A DNA stretch of 64,000 nucleotides. It comes from Fibrobacter sp. UBA7003 (lineage in GTDB: Bacteria > Fibrobacterota > Fibrobacteria > Fibrobacterales > Fibrobacteraceae). The stretch's first letter is position 1. Each line of letters opens with the position of its first letter. Positions 1 through 8,415 of this stretch are shown here, piece by piece. The notes beneath the pieces were generated by a model. The model made no database searches, was not told where the DNA came from, and saw only the letters and a program-made list of their open reading frames with translations. Both the position numbers and the translations under genes were made by a program. Location: NCBI GenBank assembly GCA_002449765.1, contig DJXN01000014.1, forward strand, positions 1 to 64,000. Reading direction: 5' to 3'.

Positions 1-118
1 TTTTCACTTTTTTTGAAAAAACGGGATAAAAACAGCCCAAACCCACCTGCGGCACACTTTGTAAACATTCTATTCACAAGCATGTTAAAGCATAGGCGGA
101 TTATCTTCTGGAAAAAGC

Positions 119-143
119 CAAAAAAGGACCGGCAAACCCGTCC
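119..143 (-). terminator. Rho-independent terminator after the lipoprotein gene
   Basis: On the minus strand a GC-rich hairpin (arms GGACGGG and CCGGTCC with one mismatch, four-base loop) is followed directly by a run of T. It sits one base past the stop codon of the leftward lipoprotein gene, so it probably ends the miaA-led operon. Confidence 0.75.
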
Positions 144-144
144 G

Positions 145-864
145 TTACCGCATAAGGGACGTCATTTTCTCTACGAGACGACCGAGAGCAGTTGTCCTCC
201 CGGCGTCTTTTTGCGAAAGAGCCCCGCGCAAGGAGCCCCTGCTTTCAAGGATTGCATACAAAATAACAGACCCGTCTTTCGAATCCAGCACCGTCACGCC
301 ACACTTATAGGTAACCGCAAGCGATTCCTTTATTTTGTGCGTAAAAACATTTATCGGCGTAATGTAGATTTCGACGCTTCCGTCATCCGTATTTTCCCTT
401 TCGCGCGGAAGGAGCATACCATCCAGGACAACACTATCCGCGAGGGACGGACGCTTTCGCGACAAGGTTCGTGCAGAAGATTTCCAGAAGGAATCGTCCT
501 TCATCTCGATGCTGATTTCCTTTCCGTCTGCGTTCGCTGACGAGACTTGCGCGATGGACGCCTCAAAATTTTTCCTGAAGTAATGTCCGAACCACTCTCC
601 GAAATTTCCCCTATATTTGGGCCATGCAGCCTCGAACATTTCGTAATTGTCCAAGAAAGGTTCCGAGTAGAAAATTTTCACGCCGCGAACGGAAGCCCAC
701 CCACCCTGCAATTCACGTTCACTATAGACACAAGATTCGCACCTCGGATTTTTTATCGCGAGCGGATCCGACAACGGAGGCGGAGCCTCCACGCAACCCG
801 CGAGGAAAAAGAGAATTGCAAATTTCCAAAGGGTCCGATTTATTTTTACAAACAGACTTGTCAT
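145..864 (-). CDS. Hypothetical lipoprotein
   Basis: A 239-residue protein with an N-terminal hydrophobic stretch ending in a lipobox (LAGC, cysteine near residue 24), so it is probably a lipid-anchored envelope protein. No catalytic motif or named domain is recognisable. The ATG overlaps the stop of the upstream gene by 4 nt, which implies translational coupling, and a terminator follows the stop. It is third in the leftward run miaA - outer-membrane-like protein - lipoprotein. Function unknown; the lipoprotein call is well supported, anything further is not. Confidence 0.75.
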   Translation of the reverse strand: MTSLFVKINRTLWKFAILFFLAGCVEAPPPLSDPLAIKNPRCESCVYSERELQGGWASVRGVKIFYSEPFLDNYEMFEAAWPKYRGNFGEWFGHYFRKNFEASIAQVSSANADGKEISIEMKDDSFWKSSARTLSRKRPSLADSVVLDGMLLPRERENTDDGSVEIYITPINVFTHKIKESLAVTYKCGVTVLDSKDGSVILYAILESRGSLRGALSQKDAGRTTALGRLVEKMTSLMR

Positions 865-2204
865 TTCACAGATTCCTTCATCATGGATTTCGGGAATCCC
901 GCCCTAAAGCCTAGCAAGATTTCCACCCGATGACCATAGCCTGTTTCCGGCCCATAGGACGGGAAGTTGTCGACTTCCGGCCTTCTTTCGCGAACCGCAT
1001 CGGGAATATAGAGTTCGGCATTTTCCCAACTGAAAAAGTAGCGGGCGCGGACAACCATTTCGACAAAATCCGTCAGAGGAATCTTGAAGTCGAGTTGGCC
1101 TCCAACTTGCAATCCTATTCCCTGGATGAGATAGTCGCTATCCGATGTCGGCGTGTAGTCCGACACGACAATTCCCGCAAGCAAATCAAGCGAAAGGCTA
1201 TTATGCGCAAGCAGCACCCCGCCGATGTACGAATTCAGGCCTCCCATGACAATTCCAAAACCATGTCCCTCCATTTCATCGAATGTTCCCTTCCACAACG
1301 TTTTTTTCTGTCCTAGCCCCATGCCAAATCCAAAACCCACCAGCGCGCGCCCCACCTGAAATTCGCCATAGAACGGAATTTCGAAAGGGACACTCACTGT
1401 TTCACCCAGGTTCCCGCCCATGAACACCGAACCGACACCAAGTCCCATCGAAAAAGCCAACCATTTTTGTTCGGATGCAACATTTCTTTTTTCACGCGCG
1501 GCAAATCCTTCGGGAACGTATTCTCGGACAAGGGCCCCGTATTCACTTTGCGGGTAGCGTCTAAGGAACCTGTCCCGTGCCGTTTCCATAAACTCGACAG
1601 AAGCCCCATACATGGATGTCCCGTGAGAATTCTGCCCTATTTCACATGCCTTCGCCAGAGAATTGGATACCAAAATTGCCTCCAGCACGATGCGGAAAGA
1701 TTCTTTCAGTTCGCGAGGGACATCGAGAAGGGAGAACTCAAATTCAGCTTGATGGTAATCGATAGAATCGATTAGAAAATCGACAAGCGTTGAATCTTTT
1801 GCAAACGGATAGTTTCGATGCGCAAGACTATCCTTTATGGACCTGGAATGTTCCAACAGGCGTACAAGTTCCTTCCACGACGCGGATTTGTCAAGGGAGA
1901 CCTGCGCACTATACACATACAGCAAGAAGAGTTCGTCGTAGGAAAAGAGCGTTGCATGGGGATCTTCGGCAACGATGGTAGATTCGAGGCCAGTAAACGC
2001 GTCCCGCAAGGTTTTCGAAGCGGAATCTCCGAGGCATTCGCCACTTCGGATACATTTTTCTTGCGTCTGCAGTATGGAGGTTCGCTGTTCCAAAGATTTT
2101 GGCGAAAACACCACATCACTTGGAGAATCCCAATCGTAGGCAAAAGACGGAAGAATCGCCGCAAGAACTGCAAGGAACAATCTATAGAACACGTCACGCA
2201 CCAT
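861..2204 (-). CDS. Hypothetical secreted/outer-membrane protein
   Basis: A 447-residue protein with an N-terminal signal peptide (about residues 1-22, ending SFAYD). The N-terminal half is helical and acidic. The C-terminal half (about residue 250 onward) has alternating hydrophobic and glycine-rich strands (GLGVGSVFMGG, GFGFGMGLGQ, GLQVGGQLDF) like a small beta-barrel. Its start lies inside the end of miaA (11-nt overlap) and its stop overlaps the following lipoprotein gene by 4 nt, so the three genes are probably co-transcribed and the last two may act together in the outer membrane. No named family recognised. Confidence 0.7.
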   Translation of the reverse strand: MVRDVFYRLFLAVLAAILPSFAYDWDSPSDVVFSPKSLEQRTSILQTQEKCIRSGECLGDSASKTLRDAFTGLESTIVAEDPHATLFSYDELFLLYVYSAQVSLDKSASWKELVRLLEHSRSIKDSLAHRNYPFAKDSTLVDFLIDSIDYHQAEFEFSLLDVPRELKESFRIVLEAILVSNSLAKACEIGQNSHGTSMYGASVEFMETARDRFLRRYPQSEYGALVREYVPEGFAAREKRNVASEQKWLAFSMGLGVGSVFMGGNLGETVSVPFEIPFYGEFQVGRALVGFGFGMGLGQKKTLWKGTFDEMEGHGFGIVMGGLNSYIGGVLLAHNSLSLDLLAGIVVSDYTPTSDSDYLIQGIGLQVGGQLDFKIPLTDFVEMVVRARYFFSWENAELYIPDAVRERRPEVDNFPSYGPETGYGHRVEILLGFRAGFPKSMMKESVK

Positions 2205-3093
2205 TCAACGCTTTCATGACAACGGATGCAGGCTTTTCGCCCCTATCAAGATCTACAGGAACGGATTCCACCTGCCAGCGGAACCACGTCAGCTGGCGTT
2301 TCGCGTAGTTGCGGGTCTTTCTTTTGACATCCTCGATGACACTTGCAATTTCGGATGTCGACTTAGCCTGCAAAAGTTCACGGTAGCCGAGGCTCTGCCA
2401 CGCAGGAGCGTCTAGCGGGACAACTTTCGCAAGGGCCTGGATTTCGTCCATCCAGCCATCGGCAACCATCTGGTCTACGCGGACGTTGATCCGTCTGTAC
2501 AGGTTTTCGCGTTCGCGTTGAAGCCAGAATACGGGAACCCTGCCGATGCCGCCTTCACGTTCTTTCTGCCATTCCGAAAGCTTGCGGCCGGTCGATTTCC
2601 AGACTTCAAGGATACGGATAATGCGCTGCGCATTGTTGGGATCGACTCCCGCCATGGCTTCGGGATCCACATTCCGCGCAAGTTCGAACAAACTATTCAG
2701 CCCCTCTTTTCGCGACGATTTCTCGAGTTCTTCTCGCACGTGGGCATCCACTTTCGGAATTTTCGGAAGGCCGAGCATGAGCGACTGGAGGTAGAGTCCC
2801 GTTCCGCCAACAAGAATGAACGAACGGTCCGGATGGCTAGCGAGCAGGCGACGGACATCGGAGCAGAACGAGCCCGCCGAATAGACGCTCGTAGGATCAA
2901 GAAAATTCACCTGATGGTGCACCACGCTCCGCTGGTCGGAGAGCGGGGGCTGCGCAGTCCCAATCACGAACCCCCTGTAAATCTGCCGCGAATCGACGCC
3001 GATAATTTCGGCATTGTAATGTTCGGCAAGTTCAAGCGAGAGACTCGACTTCCCTATTCCTGTGGCTCCAACGAGGGCAAAGAGGACTGGCAT
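2194..3093 (-). CDS. miaA: tRNA dimethylallyltransferase
   Basis: Transfers a dimethylallyl group to N6 of A37 in tRNAs that read codons beginning with U, in the cytoplasm. The 299-residue protein has the P-loop GATGIGKSS near its N-terminus, the family signature DSRQIYRGFVIGTAQP (substrate-binding Asp) and the GGTGLYLQ motif. The ATG at 3093 is preferred to an upstream TTG at 3102 because it starts immediately before the beta-strand leading to the P-loop and lies 7 nt after a TATATT box. First gene of a leftward three-gene run; divergent from the deacetylase-like gene. Confidence 0.95.
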   Translation of the reverse strand: MPVLFALVGATGIGKSSLSLELAEHYNAEIIGVDSRQIYRGFVIGTAQPPLSDQRSVVHHQVNFLDPTSVYSAGSFCSDVRRLLASHPDRSFILVGGTGLYLQSLMLGLPKIPKVDAHVREELEKSSRKEGLNSLFELARNVDPEAMAGVDPNNAQRIIRILEVWKSTGRKLSEWQKEREGGIGRVPVFWLQRERENLYRRINVRVDQMVADGWMDEIQALAKVVPLDAPAWQSLGYRELLQAKSTSEIASVIEDVKRKTRNYAKRQLTWFRWQVESVPVDLDRGEKPASVVMKALNGA

Positions 3094-3122
3094 GTTCGAC
3101 AATATAATTATATTTATGCGGG
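3094..3122. promoter_or_regulatory. Compact divergent promoter between miaA and the deacetylase-like gene
   Basis: The 29-bp gap carries two outward-facing -10-like boxes: TATATT on the minus strand (3101-3106), 7 nt before the miaA ATG, and TATATTT on the plus strand (3109-3115), 7 nt before the ATG at 3123. Each expected -35 region falls near or inside the opposite gene. No ribosome binding site fits, so both messages may be leaderless. Confidence 0.6.
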
Positions 3123-4238
3123 ATGAACAAATTCAAACACATATTGGCAATCTTTATTGTCCTTGTACTGATAGCAACGGGAGCCTACATCTTGCCGAAA
3201 TTGGGACTGGATCCTAATCTCTCGCAAAAAGAGGCTGAGCCCGCCGTCATCCAAAGCGACACCCTTGCCATTCCGGATACGTTGCCGTTCGTGGAACGCA
3301 TGCAAGCGAATCTGGAAGTGATCCAGGCCAAGTATTCCAAAGTCCAGAAGCGCGACATTTGGACGCTCGGCAAGGGAAGGACAATCGTCTACTACCTGCT
3401 CCAAGCCCAGAGGTTCCTGGACGAGAACGGAGGAAAAGTCCTCTACATGGAAGAACTTTTCAACGACCCGACCGTATCGCAGTCAGCCAAGCTCGACGCC
3501 CTTTCTCCCGATGGGGATACGCTGCACCTCAAGCTCCAGGTTTCATCGAGCATTTTCCGCGACAACGCATCGTACCTCTCGATTGCCTTCCAGGTGACAA
3601 GGCTTTCGCCCGAACTCATCGTAGCCCTGAACGAACTGGATTTCCCATACGACCTGCTGATTACGCCATTCGGCATGTCCTCTGAATTTTTCCCCGACCT
3701 TGACCGCATCAGGGACAAGGAACTGGTTCTATGGCTTCTGATGGAATCGCACAGCCTAGACTCCAGACACAACAAGATGCGTCCCATCCGCAGCCACCAT
3801 ACCGAAGAACAAATCGAAGAAATCATCGCAAGCGCAAAGGCGCTGGTGCCCTCCGCAAGCGGCATCGCGACCCGTTTTGCAGAACAGGCCATGGAACACA
3901 AGCCCCTGCTCCAGACGGTATTGAACGCAGCGAGCAAACACGGGCTCTGGTTCCTAGACCTCTCCATGAACAACAAGTCGAAACTGAACGAGCTCTGCAA
4001 GGAATCGAGCCAGGACTGCCAAATACTTGCACCCTACAACCCCTCCAACAGCACGCTGGACGACTACATCCACCAAAAGCTGAGAGGGGCCTTCAGGAAC
4101 GGAATCGGGGCCATGATTCTGCCCCTGAGCACGGAATCCATCGCAAAGGTGCAGTCCATGAAGGAAAAGGCGACTGCCCAAGGCACCACCCTCATCTATT
4201 TATCTACCTTTATGAAAAAAAACAAGGAGCTGCCATGA
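3123..4238 (+). CDS. Divergent polysaccharide deacetylase (YibQ-like), membrane-anchored
   Basis: A 371-residue protein with one N-terminal membrane segment (about residues 6-27) and a periplasmic domain resembling the divergent polysaccharide deacetylase family. Visible family-like segments are LPF..LLITPFGMSSEFFP, the TRFAEQAMEHKPLLQTV stretch and KHGLWFLDLSMNNKSK. The family has a polysaccharide-deacetylase fold, but substrates are generally unknown and metal ligands are often changed; here the usual N-N-H-x-G region is replaced by ASGIATRF, so activity is doubtful. The stop overlaps the pdxJ start (ATGA), so the two are coupled. Confidence 0.7.
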   Translation: MNKFKHILAIFIVLVLIATGAYILPKLGLDPNLSQKEAEPAVIQSDTLAIPDTLPFVERMQANLEVIQAKYSKVQKRDIWTLGKGRTIVYYLLQAQRFLDENGGKVLYMEELFNDPTVSQSAKLDALSPDGDTLHLKLQVSSSIFRDNASYLSIAFQVTRLSPELIVALNELDFPYDLLITPFGMSSEFFPDLDRIRDKELVLWLLMESHSLDSRHNKMRPIRSHHTEEQIEEIIASAKALVPSASGIATRFAEQAMEHKPLLQTVLNAASKHGLWFLDLSMNNKSKLNELCKESSQDCQILAPYNPSNSTLDDYIHQKLRGAFRNGIGAMILPLSTESIAKVQSMKEKATAQGTTLIYLSTFMKKNKELP

Positions 4239-4972
4239 CCGTAAAACTGGGAGTCAACATCGACCATATCGCCACCATCCGTGAAGCGCGCAAGGTCCGC
4301 GAACCGGACCCGGTAGCCGCAGCAGTCATTGCCGAACTGGCAGGTTGCAACGGTATTGTAGCCCATCTCCGTGAAGACAAGCGCCACGTGCAGGATCGCG
4401 ACCTCAAGCTCCTTCGGGGAACCGTCGCCACCAAGCTCAACCTGCAGATCGCCCCCACCCAGGAAATGGTGCAGTTCGCCATCAATGTCCAGCCCGACAT
4501 GGTCACTCTCGTTCCCGAGAACCACCAGGAAATCACAACCGAAAGCGGAATGAACGTTGCAGCCAAGATCGACGAGATTTCCAAATTCGTCATGACGCTC
4601 AAGAACAACGATATCGCCGCTTGCATTTTCATTGATCCGGAAACCGAACAGGTAAAGGCGGCCAAGAAAGTCGGAGCCGACTTCGTGGAATTCAATACGA
4701 ACAAATACGCAACGACCTGCGATCTCGGCAGCATCCAGGAAGTAAACCACGAGCTCTCGGCCCTCCAGGACATGACAGTCCTCGCGAGGAAATACGGCCT
4801 TCGCGTCATTGCGGGCCATGGACTCAATTACAGGAACGTAGAGCCCGTCGCAGCCATCGAAGGAATCGAAGAACTGAACATCGGCCACAGCATCATCGGC
4901 AAGGCCGTACTCGTCGGTCTGAAGGACGCGGTCGGCGAAATGGTCGAAATTATCCGCCGCGCAAGCACCTAG
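4235..4972 (+). CDS. pdxJ: Pyridoxine 5'-phosphate synthase
   Basis: Condenses 1-deoxy-D-xylulose 5-phosphate with 3-amino-2-oxopropyl phosphate to make pyridoxine 5'-phosphate, the last ring-forming step of DXP-dependent vitamin B6 synthesis. The 245-residue length is normal. Family motifs visible are GVNIDHIATIREAR at the N-terminus, AHLREDKRHVQDRD, the VTLVPENHQEITTE segment, EFNTNKYA and the C-terminal GHGLNYRN and ELNIGHSIIG phosphate loops. The ATG at 4235 overlaps the previous stop by 4 nt. The stop codon interlocks with that of the convergent truA. Confidence 0.96.
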   Translation: MTVKLGVNIDHIATIREARKVREPDPVAAAVIAELAGCNGIVAHLREDKRHVQDRDLKLLRGTVATKLNLQIAPTQEMVQFAINVQPDMVTLVPENHQEITTESGMNVAAKIDEISKFVMTLKNNDIAACIFIDPETEQVKAAKKVGADFVEFNTNKYATTCDLGSIQEVNHELSALQDMTVLARKYGLRVIAGHGLNYRNVEPVAAIEGIEELNIGHSIIGKAVLVGLKDAVGEMVEIIRRAST

Positions 4973-5721
4973 TAATCGGCATACCGGACATCCTGGAGCA
5001 CCAACCCCTGCGGAGGGGCCCAGGTGCGTTCGCCCCTAAAATCCTTCGCGAAAATGCGGTCGACCGTTCCGAGCGGATAGCGACCGCGGCCGACATCGAA
5101 CAAAGTCCCCACCATAGCACGAACCTGCCTGTGCAGGAAACGGTTTCCCTTGATATGGAACATGCAGCTCCAGTCGTTCAGGCGTTCAAGACGGAACTCG
5201 GTCAACGTGCAGAGTGTTGACTTGCCGTCATTCCGAGGAATGCAGAAGTCGATAAAGTCGTGTTCGCCCAGAAAGGCGCGAGCTTCTTCTTCCATCGCAT
5301 CCAGGTCAAGCGAGAGCGAACCGCATTCCCAGCCAAAATCGCGCATCAGGGCGACAGGACGCGTGTAGATAGTGTATTGGTAGTAGCGTTCAAGCGCATC
5401 GAACCGCGCGTTGAAATCCGGAGCGCAAGGCTGCAGGTCCCGGATGCGGATTAGCCGCTTGGTAAGGCCGTTTATGGAACGCTCCGTCTTGCGAGGATCC
5501 AGTTCTCCATCGAAATCGAAATGAACACACTGGCCCCGGGCATGGACCCCGGTATCGGTCCGTCCGGAACCCACAATGCGAACCTGAGAGCGAAGCGCTA
5601 TGGAGAAAGCTTCTTCGAGAGACGACTGAACCGTCACGAACTTAGTCTTGCCCGCCTCGTTCTGCTCTTGCCAACCGTAGAAGGCGCTACCCAGATATTC
5701 GCAACGGAAACGGTAGCGCAT
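4969..5721 (-). CDS. truA: tRNA pseudouridine synthase A
   Basis: Converts uridines 38-40 of the anticodon stem-loop to pseudouridine. The 250-residue protein has the catalytic-Asp motif GSGRTDTGVHA (Asp56), the N-terminal YLGSAFYGWQ segment and the C-terminal FLHRQVRAMVGTL motif. Its ATG overlaps the stop of the upstream membrane protein gene by 1 nt (TGATG), so it is probably translated from a shared message. Its stop overlaps that of pdxJ on the opposite strand (CTAG). Confidence 0.96.
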   Translation of the reverse strand: MRYRFRCEYLGSAFYGWQEQNEAGKTKFVTVQSSLEEAFSIALRSQVRIVGSGRTDTGVHARGQCVHFDFDGELDPRKTERSINGLTKRLIRIRDLQPCAPDFNARFDALERYYQYTIYTRPVALMRDFGWECGSLSLDLDAMEEEARAFLGEHDFIDFCIPRNDGKSTLCTLTEFRLERLNDWSCMFHIKGNRFLHRQVRAMVGTLFDVGRGRYPLGTVDRIFAKDFRGERTWAPPQGLVLQDVRYADY

Positions 5722-6671
5722 CAGCTCCCCGATTCGAGCGCTTCCCTGATAATGGATTCCACCTGGTCCTGGGGAACCTTGAGCTGCGAGGCAATCGTCG
5801 ACGCAGGATAGCCACGGCGGTGCATCTGCATAATTTTCGCCTTCTCCGTGAATTCCCGATCGAAGCGGTTTGTCTTGAGCGGACTGCTCGCCTGCAAATT
5901 AGGGTCGCCCGTCATGTTGTGGCTCTGGGCGCGAATCTTCATGGTGCGTTCACGAGCGACTCCGCGTGGCGAACGCAGCACATCGGAAAGCGACTGCATG
6001 GCAGACGTAATACGTTCCTTGGCCGTCGGGCGAAGAGGTGGGCGCTGCGGAGCATCCAGGTCCGTCGACAGGATTTTATTTTCGGGGACGCCGTTTTCAT
6101 CTTCAAACGCGACCTTCGGGGCAGAAGCAGGGGCATCGGCCTGTTGCGACGCGGCAAACTCGGACACCTCCTCGATAATGGAGCGCTTCTGGGGACGCGG
6201 ACGGGGAGCTATCGTAGCATCGTTTTCAAAACCGGTTTTGGGCTCCTTGAAGCGCTGATCCGCCTTCAAGGCCTCCATCCTCTGAGTCAATACTTTCCGG
6301 CGGTACGAGAGTGCGAACAGGAGGACTACGCAGAGAATGACCGCGGCAACGCCCCCGGCGATCCAGATGACCGTTTCTTTAGAGAAACCGCCTATAGTTT
6401 CCGTAGTCGGGTCAGCGGCAGAAGGCGCTTCCGTACGGAGTTCTGCAAGAGTCTCCCACGATTTTTCAAGTTCTCCGCGCAGGGAGAGCTGCAAATCCGG
6501 GTTACCGTGAGCCTCAAAAAGAGCGACTTCAAGGGAATCGATCCGGCTACGAGCCTGCAAGTAGGCATCCGCATCAAAGGAGGACTTCACGCCGGAAAAA
6601 TCAAGCATCAGGTAGGCAAGAAGCCCCACGACAGCAACAAGAAGAATAACAGGAGCAAGAAATTTCTTCAT
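5721..6671 (-). CDS. Hypothetical membrane protein with C-terminal HTH-like tail
   Basis: A 316-residue protein with an N-terminal hydrophobic segment (about residues 3-22), a short coiled-coil-like stretch, a second membrane segment (VIWIAGGVAAVILCVVLLF) and a long, Pro/Ala-rich basic cytoplasmic region. The last 45 residues (AKIMQMHRRGYPASTIASQL) look like a sigma-70 region 4-like helix-turn-helix, as in small membrane proteins that end with a DUF6115-like helical module. The ATG at 6671 is chosen because the upstream in-frame extension is Pro/Gly-rich and unlike a protein start. Coupled to truA. Function unknown. Confidence 0.65.
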   Translation of the reverse strand: MKKFLAPVILLVAVVGLLAYLMLDFSGVKSSFDADAYLQARSRIDSLEVALFEAHGNPDLQLSLRGELEKSWETLAELRTEAPSAADPTTETIGGFSKETVIWIAGGVAAVILCVVLLFALSYRRKVLTQRMEALKADQRFKEPKTGFENDATIAPRPRPQKRSIIEEVSEFAASQQADAPASAPKVAFEDENGVPENKILSTDLDAPQRPPLRPTAKERITSAMQSLSDVLRSPRGVARERTMKIRAQSHNMTGDPNLQASSPLKTNRFDREFTEKAKIMQMHRRGYPASTIASQLKVPQDQVESIIREALESGS

Positions 6672-6893
6672 ACGTCCACAATGTAGAAAAAAGAAGAGCG
6701 ACGGGCCCGGGAGTCCGGGGCCTAGCGGCCTGCACAGCTTGAATTTAGCCAAAAACGGGCAGTTTTGTTCCACAATCACCCAGGTGATGAGAACTTCTCT
6801 ACACTAAAATTCGATTTTTCAAAAAAAATGTTCCTCCCCCCTCCCTTTTTGTTATCTTTATGTTCAAGAACTCTTTGTTCTCCTCCTAACCCC

Positions 6894-6929
6894 AAAAAAA
6901 CACCCCGACCGCAAGGACGGGGTGTTTTT
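6894..6929 (-). terminator. Terminator after the GGDEF gene
   Basis: A CACCCCG / CGGGGTG stem with a 10-nt loop is flanked by A and T runs, giving an extended stem and a run of seven T on the minus strand. It lies 24 nt past the stop of the leftward GGDEF gene. The upstream 6672-6893 stretch holds no gene that I can see. Confidence 0.85.
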
Positions 6930-6953
6930 CATTTCTCATTTCGCTTGCAGGAA

Positions 6954-8327
6954 TCAATATTGGCGAACGGCGTCCGCAGAAACGACCCTATTTCCGCCAT
7001 TTTCCATAGCGAGCTGAAGCGCCCTCTGGCCATTGTAGATGAGCGTCCCTTCGTCAATGGCATGATCGGGCATCACGGACACCCCGAGGCTCAGAGTCGT
7101 CGCCAGGATTCCATCGCCATAGGCGACCTGGAGCTGAGAAATCTCGCGACGGATGCGTTCTGCACGTTCGAGGGTAATTTTCTTGTCGGCACCAGGCAAA
7201 ATGACGCAGAGGACCTCCCCGTCGTACCTGCACGGGATATCTTCGGTCCTGATGAAATTCGGGAGGCGCTGACCCAATTCCCAGAGCATCTGCTCGACAG
7301 CATGGTGGCCCTTTTCCTTCTGGATATTCGTCACCTGGTCCGGATAGATCATCACGATACCGATGGGAGTGCCGTGGCGGTTGGCCGCAGAGACTTCACG
7401 GCGCAGGGATTCTTCCATGTAGCGCCTGTTGAACAGCCCCGTGAGGTTATCGCGGATGCTGTGCTGCTGGAACCGGATATTCAAGTTCTGGTTTGCCACA
7501 TAAAGCCCGAATGTCGCAGCGACGATGCCGACCTTCGTCTTCCAGAAGTCAAGCGTTTCGCCATCGGGAATCTTGTCGAGCTGGATAGAAAGGATGCCGA
7601 AATGTTCCTCGAGCCCTTCGATTGGGGCGCAGAAGGAAATTCCCTGGGGATGATGATGCAGGTGGGTGCAACCACCATTCATCTCGTTAGAGGCAAAATC
7701 GGTAATGACAATCTCGCCCAGATTGAAACTGGCACATTCGGCGGGCATGATGGTATCGTCACTGATGACATAGTCACCAAACGAAAGAATCTTGTGCAGT
7801 TCCGTCTGCGTGCCTCCATACATGTAAAGGATCCCGGCCGCAGTCGGAAAAAGTTCGGGCAGAGTCTTTTCCAGGGCCTCCACGACCTCCGGGAAAGGAC
7901 GGTTCTTGAGAATCGGCTTGCAGAAAAGTTCCCAGGCTTCGAGAGGGAACGAAATCTTTGCAGGAACGGCCAGATTCTGGATAGAGGCGGGCTTGTTTTC
8001 GGGCGGAAGGATGCTATCAAATGGTTTCCTGGCCGCGGGAGCCTCGAAGGGCTGAGGTTCATCTCCAATGGACGGGACTACGGGAATATATTCTGTCTTG
8101 GGAGAATTGTTGCGTTGCTGGTCGTTGAGGGCTTCCGTGAAATTTTCCTCGGCTTCGCGCAACTTGCGGTTGCAGAGGCTGTGGTAGACGAGCCCGAGAA
8201 CGGAGCCCCAAGCCCCTATCAGGACGAATTTCAGATGCAGGGCAAGCGTGTTGTCGGGAACCATATAGGCGGCAACGACGCCTCCGACAAAGACGATCAG
8301 CCAAAAGATATAAGAAAGAACGCTCAT
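6954..8327 (-). CDS. GAF-GGDEF protein with degenerate GGDEF active site
   Basis: A 457-residue membrane protein: two N-terminal membrane helices (about 3-23 and 29-50), a linker, a GAF-like sensory domain (about 145-270) and a GGDEF-type domain (about 290-450, opening DNLTGLFNRRYMEE). GGDEF enzymes normally make cyclic di-GMP. Here the signature reads DGEVL (residues 369-373) and the first metal Asp is a Tyr (Tyr328 in MIYPDQ), so diguanylate cyclase activity is unlikely and it may be a sensor or effector. TAAATTT lies 5 nt before the ATG; a terminator follows. Confidence 0.85.
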   Translation of the reverse strand: MSVLSYIFWLIVFVGGVVAAYMVPDNTLALHLKFVLIGAWGSVLGLVYHSLCNRKLREAEENFTEALNDQQRNNSPKTEYIPVVPSIGDEPQPFEAPAARKPFDSILPPENKPASIQNLAVPAKISFPLEAWELFCKPILKNRPFPEVVEALEKTLPELFPTAAGILYMYGGTQTELHKILSFGDYVISDDTIMPAECASFNLGEIVITDFASNEMNGGCTHLHHHPQGISFCAPIEGLEEHFGILSIQLDKIPDGETLDFWKTKVGIVAATFGLYVANQNLNIRFQQHSIRDNLTGLFNRRYMEESLRREVSAANRHGTPIGIVMIYPDQVTNIQKEKGHHAVEQMLWELGQRLPNFIRTEDIPCRYDGEVLCVILPGADKKITLERAERIRREISQLQVAYGDGILATTLSLGVSVMPDHAIDEGTLIYNGQRALQLAMENGGNRVVSADAVRQY

Positions 8328-8332
8328 GCCTT

Positions 8333-8339
8333 AAATTTA
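8333..8339 (-). promoter_or_regulatory. TAAATTT -10-like box, GGDEF gene
   Basis: Reads TAAATTT-aaggc-ATG on the minus strand, leaving 5 nt to the start codon. The same 15 bases occur at the kinase gene start near 13020. Confidence 0.55.
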
Positions 8340-8402
8340 TCAAAAGTATTGGACATCCGTCTCGATAAAAATGAAAAATAAACGAAATAAAATGCAATTT
8401 TC

Positions 8403-8409
8403 TAAATTT
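8403..8409 (+). promoter_or_regulatory. TAAATTT -10-like box, radical SAM gene
   Basis: TAAATTT followed by GGGGAC and then ATG at 8416, a 6-nt gap. This spacing supports the 8416 start over in-frame ATGs at 8371 and 8392, which lie upstream of the box. Confidence 0.55.
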
Positions 8410-8415
8410 GGGGAC

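Noticed and set aside
13..540. A 175-residue plus-strand frame at the left edge
   Set aside because: It is antisense to the lipoprotein gene and crosses its terminator; no protein-like features.
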